Shown here: in pieces, positions 55,795-64,000 of the stretch
How the letters are laid out: each line of letters begins with the position of its first letter
Numbering within the stretch: position 1 is the first letter of the stretch
From: Candidatus Thorarchaeota archaeon
Lineage (GTDB): Archaea > Asgardarchaeota > Thorarchaeia > Thorarchaeales > Thorarchaeaceae
Length of the DNA: 64,000 nucleotides
Assembly (NCBI GenBank): GCA_029855935.1
Contig: JAGSHN010000016.1
Location: 124,001 to 188,000, forward strand
Direction: 5' to 3'
Translations under genes and position numbers: made by a program
The notes under the pieces: generated by a model
The model's input: only the letters and a program-made list of their open reading frames with translations
Database searches by the model: none
Told to the model about the DNA's origin: nothing

Positions 55795-57867
55795 TCACGA
55801 CTCGTCCTCTCGTCCAGACCCTGCTCTCATCTCCTGCTCGCGCCTGAGGCCTGCGTATGCGATGATGGAGAGGCCCAGCAGCGCAGGCACCGTCACCGCA
55901 CTGACGGGATACAGGGGTCCCACATAGGTGGTGTACAGGTAGTCGACGAGGTACTCAGACCGAACGCATCTCTGTGGGTAGACGATTATCTCAAGCCTGT
56001 GAATGACACCGTGAGACGGAGCGGATGAGTTGCTGACGAAAGCGTACCTCCAGACAACGTAGGACAGGTTCGTGAACATCGCGCTTCGAGAGATGATGTC
56101 GCCACCAATCGGGGAGCCGTCATCTGACGTCCCGGAGTATCTCAGGATGATGTGCGCGAGGGCGCCAAAGGTCGGGTCCCAGGCTGCGCCAATCCTTGCC
56201 ACGAACTCCGTCGTGCTGTCAATCTCTATCTCTACGGGTCGAGAGTAGATGATGCTGACATTGGCGAGCAGGGAGGGATCTGTCACCCTGCTCGTGTCGA
56301 ACTCAAGATGCGCTATCCCGTCAGTGGAACTGATCGATGCATCGACCGTGGAGGGCGGTAGCGAACTGGCGTTGACCATGACCGACCACTCGTCAATAGA
56401 GTCGAGGTCGTCGCCCCAGGTCCTCTGTTCCTGATAACCGAGAGCGCCGAAGTCCGTGTGGGTGTACGCCGGATAGAGCATCAGCAGACAGATTACGACT
56501 GTGAGACCGAGCGTCCTCTTCCTCACGAGCAGGAAGAGCGGAAGCGACCACATCAGATACCAGCCGAGAAAGACATCACGAGACATAGAGAACAGCAGCA
56601 GCACCGTGGCCGACATCATCAACAGTAGCGTCACCTGGTCGACACGGACATGCTCTCTGTGTATGATTCGCCTCAGTGAGGAGCGCATCATCAGGCTGGC
56701 GACGATGACCGTCACCACCCCGCGTACGAGGCCCACATCAGCGGGATGACGCCACCAGACGGTGGCCGCGACGGAGGTCAGAGGATGTATGCTGGAGATC
56801 AGACCCATCGTGACCAGTACCCCACCGAGGAACAGCGTCGTCCAGTCGAACCTTGAGCCGTGAAGACGTCCCGAGGGCCGTAGCAGCGAGTCTGCAACGA
56901 CTATGATCCCAAAGACCCATCCCAGTGCGATGAGCAGCGTCACGGGAGTGATGTGTGCCAGCAGGTCGGAGAGGAGGCGAGAGAGTAGAGAGGGTTGGGC
57001 CATGCTGGATGCGGCTCCTGTGGCGGCCGAGCCAGTGTCTGTTGAGGGTAGGAGCATCAGTGGCAGATAGGCGGCGACAGCAGCCGCAAGGGCTGTGGCA
57101 GCGAACTTCAGTCTGGCTCGATTCTCGGCAAGGTAGAATAGCATCATAGGGGCGATGAGAGCAGGGTAGACCTTCGTGGCAGCGCCAAGCCCGATGAGGA
57201 GTCCGGCCCTCACTGGCCGCTGCTTGAGGAGGTACCACACGGCGAGAAGCATCAGCAGGTTGACCAGCGGCTCGAAGTGTCCACTCCAGCCCGACTCGAT
57301 GATAGAGATCGGAAGGAGCGCATAGGCCACCACCGCAATGGATGCCCATCTGCGGTCGAATCGCTGCGATGCGATGGCCCAGAGCAGGACAGCAACTCCT
57401 GCATCACAGGCGATGGCGAGGAGGCGGAGGCTATCGACAGCGGGTGCGACCCCATATATCGCGAAGATGACGTAGGCGAACAGAGGTGGATATGGAAAGT
57501 AGAAGCCAGAGTAGGGGGTCAGTCCTCTGCTCATGAAGACCCCGTAGTCGAGATACCACTTTGCATCATTGGAGATCATATTGGTCTGTCCGAGGAAGAC
57601 GAGCCTGACGGCTACGAGCAGCACGAGGACCAGACCGAGAGAGCGATGGTCGTGCAAGAGCGGCCTCTGGGTGATCCGGTCCCACCAGAGAAGCAGGGTC
57701 AGAAGTGCCACATAGGCGGCGGTCCACACATAGTACGCGGCGAAGAACGGGTACATGATGTAGCCAACCATCCGGACGATGGGGACAAAGACGATGTTGG
57801 CCACCAGTGCTAAGACGAGGAGGAGACGACACACCGACTCGCAGTCCCTGTCGAACAGTCGTATCAT
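55795..57867 (-). CDS. GT-C fold integral membrane glycosyltransferase-like protein
   Basis: 690 aa, multi-TM; SNDAKWYLDYGVFMSRGLTPYSGFYFPYPPLFAYVIFAIYG. Confidence 0.8.
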   Translation of the reverse strand: MIRLFDRDCESVCRLLLVLALVANIVFVPIVRMVGYIMYPFFAAYYVWTAAYVALLTLLLWWDRITQRPLLHDHRSLGLVLVLLVAVRLVFLGQTNMISNDAKWYLDYGVFMSRGLTPYSGFYFPYPPLFAYVIFAIYGVAPAVDSLRLLAIACDAGVAVLLWAIASQRFDRRWASIAVVAYALLPISIIESGWSGHFEPLVNLLMLLAVWYLLKQRPVRAGLLIGLGAATKVYPALIAPMMLFYLAENRARLKFAATALAAAVAAYLPLMLLPSTDTGSAATGAASSMAQPSLLSRLLSDLLAHITPVTLLIALGWVFGIIVVADSLLRPSGRLHGSRFDWTTLFLGGVLVTMGLISSIHPLTSVAATVWWRHPADVGLVRGVVTVIVASLMMRSSLRRIIHREHVRVDQVTLLLMMSATVLLLFSMSRDVFLGWYLMWSLPLFLLVRKRTLGLTVVICLLMLYPAYTHTDFGALGYQEQRTWGDDLDSIDEWSVMVNASSLPPSTVDASISSTDGIAHLEFDTSRVTDPSLLANVSIIYSRPVEIEIDSTTEFVARIGAAWDPTFGALAHIILRYSGTSDDGSPIGGDIISRSAMFTNLSYVVWRYAFVSNSSAPSHGVIHRLEIIVYPQRCVRSEYLVDYLYTTYVGPLYPVSAVTVPALLGLSIIAYAGLRREQEMRAGSGREDES

Positions 57868-57881
57868 CAGGTATCCTCTCC

Positions 57882-58571
57882 TCAGCGACGCCGGCGGAAC
57901 AGCAGCTTGACGACCAGAAGCAGAAAGCTGAAGATCGTTGTTCCGCCCAGCTTGCTCTCTCCATACCTCCTGTCTGTGAAGACTATCGGCACCTCGGCGA
58001 CTCGCAGATGCCGGTTCTGGGCCACGACCTCAAGGAGGAACTTGTAGTTGGCGTGCCTCACGTTGTCGAGCAGGAGTCGTGCCGACCTGAAGGCGACGAA
58101 CCCGCTCATCGGATCTCGCAATGGCACCTGTAACAGGAGTCTCGCCAACACTGTTGCAAACCTGCTCACGGCCAGTCTGCTACCGGGCCAGCCCCGTACT
58201 TCGCCACCGGGGACGTATCTCGACCCAACCACAACGTCGTATCCTCTGTCCAGAAGACTCAGCATCGCGGGGATGAACCTGGGGTCGTGAGACAGGTCGG
58301 CGTCCATCACGACCACTGCTCCATCCCTCACCTGCTCGGCCCCAAGCCTGACCGCGCTGCTCAGCCCACGCTGACCGTGTCGCACTATCAGCCTCGTGCC
58401 AGGGAACCTCTCAGCGAGCTGGCGTACGACCCGTTGCGTCTTGTCAGTGCTGTCGTCATCGACAACGATCACCTGCACCCCGTCCGTGCCGAGGACTGAG
58501 TAGATTCTACGAATCAGGGGACCGATGTTCTGCTCCTCGTTGAGCGTCGGGATAATGACTGAGCATCTCAT
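57882..58571 (-). CDS. GT2 polyprenyl-phosphate mannosyl/glucosyltransferase (DPM1-like)
   Basis: CSVIIPTLNEEQNIGPLIRRI, VIVVDDDSTDKTQ, VVMDADLSHDP, DRRYGESKLGG. Confidence 0.94.
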   Translation of the reverse strand: MRCSVIIPTLNEEQNIGPLIRRIYSVLGTDGVQVIVVDDDSTDKTQRVVRQLAERFPGTRLIVRHGQRGLSSAVRLGAEQVRDGAVVVMDADLSHDPRFIPAMLSLLDRGYDVVVGSRYVPGGEVRGWPGSRLAVSRFATVLARLLLQVPLRDPMSGFVAFRSARLLLDNVRHANYKFLLEVVAQNRHLRVAEVPIVFTDRRYGESKLGGTTIFSFLLLVVKLLFRRRR

Positions 58572-58660
58572 CCTACGGCACCGGACACAATTCTTCACAT
58601 CATCTCACACGGTCTAATGAATCTGGCTGGTTGTGTGGCGCCTCCGTCAGGTCACAGGTG

Positions 58661-59524
58661 TCAGGCCTCACCCGCGCGTCTCAGGGCCTCCTCAGCAAGC
58701 CTCAGGCCCTTGCCATCATTGACTGGGAACCACGTCTCAGTAGGAATGCTGACCGCGAAGAGGCGTCCCTCTCGGGCGAGCACTGGAGCGACGACGTTCT
58801 CAAACGACGACTCGACCTCGAGGCTCACCAGCCTTCTGAAATAGTCGTACGCCTGCGGGTCGAACACAGTTATGCCAGTGTGCGCGGGGACGGCAATCAT
58901 AGGGTACTTCGTGACATCAACGACACGCCCCCTGTCTATGACCAGTCCTGAGTACGGATAGGGGGTGCCGGGGACAACGACGAATGTCCCTATGCAGCCG
59001 TTCTTAAGTCCGCGAGCGTGGCCCTCAAGGAAGACCTCGCCGTACGGTCTATCAAGGCCGATGATTATATCGTCTGGGTTGTGGACGATGGAGGTCAGTC
59101 TGTCATCCAGTGTGCCGTTGTTCAGGGCATTGAGAATGGCACCTGCATTGCCCACCTTCCGTCCCTCTGGGTCACAGGAGTAGCGAATCTCCACGCCCCA
59201 GCGCGAGCCATCACCAAGATGCTCCTCCACTCTCTCCGCGAGGAACCCGGTGAGCACCACAAACTTGTCTATTCCAATCTCGGAGTACTGACGAACGACA
59301 CGCTCAATCATGCTCTCCCCTCCCACGGGGATCATCACCTTGTTGATGCCGAGATTCTGCGTCTCGGCCCGAATCCGCTCTCCCTTTCCCCCAGCTGGGA
59401 GCACCACAACGGTCTCGGCCTTCAGTCTCTCGACCTCTTCCGGCGAGACCTGAGTCTCAGTGTCCTCGGTATGGACTCGGGAACGTATCTCCTCCATTAT
59501 GGACTCCAGCGTGTCGGTCATCAC
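58661..59524 (-). CDS. Sugar-nucleotide NTP transferase (nucleotidylyltransferase)
   Basis: VVLPAGGKGERIRAETQNLGINKVMIPVGGESMIERVVRQ. Confidence 0.9.
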   Translation of the reverse strand: MMTDTLESIMEEIRSRVHTEDTETQVSPEEVERLKAETVVVLPAGGKGERIRAETQNLGINKVMIPVGGESMIERVVRQYSEIGIDKFVVLTGFLAERVEEHLGDGSRWGVEIRYSCDPEGRKVGNAGAILNALNNGTLDDRLTSIVHNPDDIIIGLDRPYGEVFLEGHARGLKNGCIGTFVVVPGTPYPYSGLVIDRGRVVDVTKYPMIAVPAHTGITVFDPQAYDYFRRLVSLEVESSFENVVAPVLAREGRLFAVSIPTETWFPVNDGKGLRLAEEALRRAGEA

Positions 59525-59593
59525 TCCTCACACGTGCGAGGGACGGGACCACGCTCAAAAAGGTTCCTCAGAAGTCGTGACCCGAGGAGGATA

Positions 59594-59821
59594 TCATTCT
59601 CCTCCGGACACTCGGGCCATCTCCTCGAAGAGGGCGAGAGTCTTCTTCGCCTCCTCGGGATTCATGCTCTCGATGGCATAGCCAGTGTGGACGATGACGT
59701 ACTCCCCGGTCTTCACATCAGGCACAAGACTGATGCAGACGCGCTTCTTGACCCCTCCAAAGTCCACCTCGGCATAGTCTCCATCAATGCTGACAACAAG
59801 ACCAGGGACCGCTAGACACAT
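59594..59821 (-). CDS. hypC: HypC/HupF hydrogenase maturation chaperone
   Basis: MCLAVPGLVVSIDGDYAEVDFGGVKKRVCISLVPDVKTGEYVIVHTGYAIESMNPEEA. Confidence 0.94.
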   Translation of the reverse strand: MCLAVPGLVVSIDGDYAEVDFGGVKKRVCISLVPDVKTGEYVIVHTGYAIESMNPEEAKKTLALFEEMARVSGGE

Positions 59822-59887
59822 CGTCGTTCACCTGGAGCTACTCTCAGTCTGTTTTAGAATCTTGTGAATTGACCACGCCGCCCTCTC

Positions 59888-60997
59888 TCAGCTGACAGGT
59901 CGCCAGCAGATGCCCAGCTCGTCCGCTATCTCGAATGCTCTGCGCATCTCCTCGTTATTGACACGGCGCGCAATGTCTGAGTACGTGTCCGGCTCTCGGA
60001 GGACTCTGTGTTCGGGCCGGTACTGACCCATTATGTTGACCATACACTGTGGCATGTTCTCTGCTATCCACTCAAGAATCGGAATCGTGCAGCAGTCCAC
60101 GTGGTTTGGCATCACGAGGTGCCGGACTATCACCTCGCCCGACTCGTACGCCATCAGGTGATTGCGTGAGACCACCTCGAAGTACCTCTTGATCCCTGAG
60201 AGTTTCAACGCGCACTCATCATTGCCGTACTTGAAGTCCGGGAGCCAGACGTCGAAAACGTCCCGCAGGAGTTGCATCGTCTCGACACTGCAGTACAGGT
60301 TCGAGTTCCACAGCTGGGTGATGTTCCGGTCCTGATGGACTAGCGAGGCAAGGATCGTGTGCGTGTTCGGTATAGGGTCGCCACCGACATAGTTGATGTT
60401 CAGTGCGCCATCGCGGGCCAGCGAGTCGGCGATCTGCGCCAGCTGCCTGGGCGTCACCACTCGTCCCGAGTAAGGGTTGGTCGAGATATCCTCGTTCTGA
60501 CAGAAGACACAGCCGAAGCAGCAAGATGAGAAGAAGATCGTGCCACTGGGGACGAGCGGTGCCTCCTCGCCCGTGTGGAGGAACGCCGATGAGACACGCG
60601 ACTCCTGACCGAGCCTGCACCAGCCCTTCTCGTCGTTCGCACGGTTGGCTCCGCATCTCCGCTCGCAGAAGTGGCAGGACTGGAGGATTCGATTGGCGAG
60701 TTCGACCTTCAGGTCGAGAAAGGTGGCTCTCCCATCAACATCATCCCGCCTCCGCTCTCCGCCCTCATCCACAGACCTGACATAGTCCTGAAACTCGCTG
60801 GATAGGTTTCGATGGGCTGACCAGAGTTCCTCGGTGGAGGCGTCCAGCGAGGTGGGGCACGGGATTTCCTTTGCGAGCAGGTACCTTGCCCATCTCTCAC
60901 CGTCGATGATTCCTCTGTATCTACTGAGCCTCCGGACTGTCTCCGCATCCTGCCATACCCGGAGTGCGTCCGGACGGAGGAATCGCCACATAGTCAT
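59888..60997 (-). CDS. Radical SAM protein, PflA/PflX-like
   Basis: CEFRC-type upstream cysteines HFCERRCGANR; CCFGCVFCQNEDIS containing CxxxCxxC. Confidence 0.88.
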   Translation of the reverse strand: MTMWRFLRPDALRVWQDAETVRRLSRYRGIIDGERWARYLLAKEIPCPTSLDASTEELWSAHRNLSSEFQDYVRSVDEGGERRRDDVDGRATFLDLKVELANRILQSCHFCERRCGANRANDEKGWCRLGQESRVSSAFLHTGEEAPLVPSGTIFFSSCCFGCVFCQNEDISTNPYSGRVVTPRQLAQIADSLARDGALNINYVGGDPIPNTHTILASLVHQDRNITQLWNSNLYCSVETMQLLRDVFDVWLPDFKYGNDECALKLSGIKRYFEVVSRNHLMAYESGEVIVRHLVMPNHVDCCTIPILEWIAENMPQCMVNIMGQYRPEHRVLREPDTYSDIARRVNNEEMRRAFEIADELGICWRPVS

Positions 60998-61103
60998 TAG
61001 TTTCGCCGGGAGTCATAAAAGGGATTTGCAGGAATTCATCAAGGGATAGGCCTGCGCAAGTGCAGCAGGCTGTTCCTACCTGTTCTCATAGGGGTCGACT
61101 ACT

Positions 61104-61796
61104 GTGGTTTCCCAGCCTAGAGCGAGCGGCCTGAGTGACATAGAGCATATTGCGTTTGAATTCATACCAATCACACAGTACTTCTCAGACCTCCAGAGTG
61201 CGAGGGGTGCTGGGCGGCTGGATCACGGCTTTCCCGATATGGACCCGCCTGTACCGTCGTTCGAAGAGCTGTATAAGCGCACAGTGGGGCTTGTACCCCA
61301 GTATCACCAGTATACAACGTACCTACTTGTGACGGAGCCAGTTGGTCGTGAGAAGGAACCCATTGGAGTACTGGCAGTCCAGAGGACGTCGCACGATGAG
61401 ATCACTAGGAAGCTGGTGGGTGTCGAGCCACCCTTCGAGGGGACTTGTCTCTACCTGAGCTGGATAGTCCTGCATAAATCTTGGCAGAGGTTGAGACTGT
61501 TCAAGCTGCTCTTCGTCTTCTACGAAACTCTCCTCAAGCGGCTTCGGGCCAAGACCGGTCAGCCAGTATATGGCGCGGCAAAGGCTGTCAGGCGTCTACG
61601 ATACCCCTTCTACCTAATCTCTGGTTCTGAGGATCGGTACGTTGAGTCCAATGACACCGAGTTCAGGTTTCGGGGTCGGCAGGTCGAGTTCTGGGGAATT
61701 CCCGGTGAGGTACTCAACCCAGAGACCTATGCGGGGATTGACTGCTACTACATCAGAATTGTCACAGAGGAGGACAGGGGGTGTTCGAAGGGCTAA
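61104..61796 (+). CDS. Hypothetical protein, possibly acetyltransferase-like fold
   Basis: 230 aa; good ORF, only weak GNAT-like pattern. Confidence 0.6.
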   Translation: MVSQPRASGLSDIEHIAFEFIPITQYFSDLQSARGAGRLDHGFPDMDPPVPSFEELYKRTVGLVPQYHQYTTYLLVTEPVGREKEPIGVLAVQRTSHDEITRKLVGVEPPFEGTCLYLSWIVLHKSWQRLRLFKLLFVFYETLLKRLRAKTGQPVYGAAKAVRRLRYPFYLISGSEDRYVESNDTEFRFRGRQVEFWGIPGEVLNPETYAGIDCYYIRIVTEEDRGCSKG

Positions 61797-61853
61797 TAAG
61801 ACTCCGCCCGCAAGATAGTATTGTGTGAGAAGTAAGTTTGAGGTGCAGGCTGA

Positions 61854-61997
61854 ATGGACCTGGGGAATCCTGTCAAAGTAGACGAGGAGGTCAAGAGAAG
61901 GATTCGGAGGAAACTGGAGGTCTGGGAGCGGGAGTTCAAGGAGAAACTCGAACAGTACAGAAGAGATGGCACCCTCGACGCGGAGGCACAGCTCTAG
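61854..61997 (+). CDS. 47-aa charged helical microprotein
   Basis: ATG 61854 to TAG 61995-61997: MDLGNPVKVDEEVKRRIRRKLEVWEREFKEKLEQYRRDGTLDAEAQL; below the ORF-track size cutoff. Confidence 0.5.
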   Translation: MDLGNPVKVDEEVKRRIRRKLEVWEREFKEKLEQYRRDGTLDAEAQL

Positions 61998-62103
61998 AGT
62001 CTATGATACCTGCAGGAATAGTCGAAGTTTCGTTGATTGTCTGACACAATGCTCCTCTGTGAGGCACTCACGTACCTGAGTGGGCCGCGGCCCGTCCCTA
62101 CGC

Positions 62104-63051
62104 TCATATCATTCCACGGTTGCCTACGACATCGAGGATTGCGGAGGCCAGTACTGAGGCACTCCTCTGCAGCCATAGTGGCGTGAGATTGGACTCGTGA
62201 GAGAGAAGCTCTTGGTCAGCAGCCATCTCTGCCCTGACGGGCGGCTCGGTCAGAAATAGCGTCCCGTCCGGGATGGACGAGCGTGTGAAGTACCAGTCGC
62301 GGTACTGGGCCGCCATCTCACGGTTTCTCTCAACGTCATCAAACTCGTCCAGACTGCGCCAGTTGAGTGCTATCATTGCGTCGCTCTTGGGGATTGCCTC
62401 AGGCCACTCCTCAGACTCCACCACCTCGACCATATCTTGACCCGAGGCTCTCTCGGCCTCTCGCACGACTCGCCTCAGCGGCCCGAATCGCGGTGGAGCG
62501 ACGACCGAGACCCGCGCCCCGAGGGCAGGCGCCAGCATCAGCAGGCTGTGGACAGTCCCGGGTGTGTCAAATCTGTCACCGAAGGCCCACGACACCGTGA
62601 TCTTTGCATCGTTCAGCGACCCCAGTCTGTCACGGATGAGGGACAGATGCGTGAGGGCCGCTACGTCTGCATAGACTTCGTTTCGAATGACAACGCTGAG
62701 GCACGAGAGATGCTCTGCCACAGCGTTTGTTACAGTCACGCCCCCTCCGAGGGTTTCGGTGTCAACAAAGCCCACAAGCATTGCGTCTGCGGCGTTGCTG
62801 CAGATAATGGCCTCTGTGATCAAGTCGTCGAGTGACGTACGGGTCGGCTCGTCCCAACCAAGATGCACGAGATGGGCATTGAGGCGTGCAGCTGCCAGCT
62901 CAGCAGCTCGGAGGTCCCACGATCTCAGCCCGTGAGCAAGAAGACCAATCACACGAGGGGTCGGTTCGTCGAGTGACAGACTGCCCTGCTCTATCAGTAG
63001 GGTCCTCCTCAGTATACCGCGTATCCGGTCGCTATCTCTGGCCAACTCCAT
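62104..63051 (-). CDS. Divergent aspartate/ornithine carbamoyltransferase-like protein
   Basis: TNAVAEHLSCLSVVIRNEVYADVAALTHLSLIRDRLGSLNDAKITVSWAFGD...VHSLLMLAPALGARVSVVAPP; likely ATG 63051. Confidence 0.65.
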   Translation of the reverse strand: MELARDSDRIRGILRRTLLIEQGSLSLDEPTPRVIGLLAHGLRSWDLRAAELAAARLNAHLVHLGWDEPTRTSLDDLITEAIICSNAADAMLVGFVDTETLGGGVTVTNAVAEHLSCLSVVIRNEVYADVAALTHLSLIRDRLGSLNDAKITVSWAFGDRFDTPGTVHSLLMLAPALGARVSVVAPPRFGPLRRVVREAERASGQDMVEVVESEEWPEAIPKSDAMIALNWRSLDEFDDVERNREMAAQYRDWYFTRSSIPDGTLFLTEPPVRAEMAADQELLSHESNLTPLWLQRSASVLASAILDVVGNRGMI

Positions 63052-63431
63052 TGTGGTTGCGGTGGACTGAGCACAGCTGGCCTTTAGACGTTCCGTAGGG
63101 CACGCTCTGTGGCGCATCCGTCGGATGGTGGGTGTCATCGACGTCCGTGGCGTCCGCCACTGGTCAGTGGCCTCACCGAGCTGATTGACGCGCCCTTGGC
63201 GAGTAGTGACCTCTCCGATAACGAGTGGGCACTGGTTGACGAACCCGTCCGTGTCAGGCGCAGCGACATTCTCGCCAGCATAGTGGTGGAATCGCAGCAT
63301 CGGGCACAGGTATGTTCCCACGGAGCGTCTATCCTGCTGATGGCCCTGGGACAGAATCTCTCGATGGTCGCATCGGCAATGAGCAGAAATATCAGGGGAT
63401 TCCGAGCAAGGGCGGACCGAGGACTCTCAAG

Positions 63432-64000
63432 ATGCCTGTCTGCCCCATAGACTATGGTCGCTACGGTCACCGCGATATGGTGAGGCTGTTCGAGGAGGAA
63501 TATCGGCACGCACTATGGCTGAGGATCGAGGCCACTGTTGCGGAGGTGCAGGCCGAGCTCGGTATCATACCATCTGAGGCGGCTGAGGACATCATAGCGA
63601 CTGCCAGACCAGAGGTGGTCACACTTGAGAGAACGATGGAGATCGAGGCACTGCGACGGCACGATGTGGCGGCGCTGTACGAGGCGATAGCCGAGGAGTG
63701 CCAGGGCCCGGGTCGACGGTGGGTCCACTACGGCCTGACGAGCAATGATGTGAAGGACACAGCTCTCGCACTGCAACTGAGGGCTGCATTCGACGTACTC
63801 CTCCCACAGGTGGATGCGCTGTGTGATACCCTGGCAAGACGCGCTGAGGAGACAGTCGACCTCGTTGCTGTGGGGCGTTCCCACGGTCAGCATGCTGTCC
63901 CCATCACGTACGGGATACGCTTTGCAGTCTGGCTGGATGAGTTGAGGCGTCACAGACTGCGGCTGCTCGAGGCGCGTCACAGGGCCGTTGTCGGAAAGGT
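63432..64000 (+). CDS. purB: Adenylosuccinate lyase (N-terminal part, runs off window)
   Basis: Manual translation from ATG 63432: MPVCPIDYGRYGHRDMVRLFEEEYRHALWLRIEATVAEVQ...VHYGLTSNDVKDTALALQLR...GRSHGQHAVPITYG; open to the window end, absent from ORF track. Confidence 0.93.
   Translation, partial: MPVCPIDYGRYGHRDMVRLFEEEYRHALWLRIEATVAEVQAELGIIPSEAAEDIIATARPEVVTLERTMEIEALRRHDVAALYEAIAEECQGPGRRWVHYGLTSNDVKDTALALQLRAAFDVLLPQVDALCDTLARRAEETVDLVAVGRSHGQHAVPITYGIRFAVWLDELRRHRLRLLEARHRAVVGK

Noticed and set aside
63109-63450. 113-aa plus-strand ORF between the carbamoyltransferase-like gene and purB
   Set aside because: Partly plausible composition but no recognised family, no clear start and overlaps purB start; not supported enough to call
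1-64000. CRISPR arrays, transposases, phage genes
   Set aside because: No regularly spaced direct repeats, integrase/transposase or phage structural genes seen in the translated ORFs

Overview
This 64-kb window (high GC, dense genes, both strands) looks like the chromosome of an archaeon, most plausibly an Asgard lineage. The basis is a canonical Rab-like small GTPase, an MglA-like GTPase with four Roadblock/LC7 genes, A-type ATPase subunits, TATA-type promoters and archaeal-style metabolic genes. I read about 59 protein-coding genes and no convincing tRNA, rRNA, CRISPR array or transposon. Main blocks: (1) V4R/Roadblock/MglA-like signalling cassette (0.3-3.4 kb); (2) tetrahydrofolate C1 genes ftcD, folD and fhs (4.7-10.7 kb); (3) a minus-strand operon with a Rab-like GTPase, an uncharacterised coupled partner, a nucleotidyltransferase, NAD kinase and SAM hydrolase (12.5-16.5 kb); (4) an apparently complete bacillithiol-type thiol pathway, bshB/bshA/bshC-like, with a zinc-ribbon insertion in the BshC-like protein, next to a phosphoglucosamine mutase (17.6-23.1 kb); (5) a split A-ATPase locus with an AtpZ/AtpI-like neighbour (31.7-37.4 kb); (6) an MBH/complex I hybrid membrane-arm operon without catalytic subunits (43.3-49.3 kb); (7) a surface glycan/glycosyltransferase block (51-59.5 kb). 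The most interesting candidates are the archaeal bacillithiol-like locus, the coiled-coil/Ala-Pro protein with an Ena/VASP-like C-terminal motif (19.0 kb), the GTPase/Roadblock cassette, and a cluster of three hairpins directly upstream of a secreted prenyltransferase-fold protein (6.63-6.70 kb). All family assignments are by eye from translated sequence; no searches were run.
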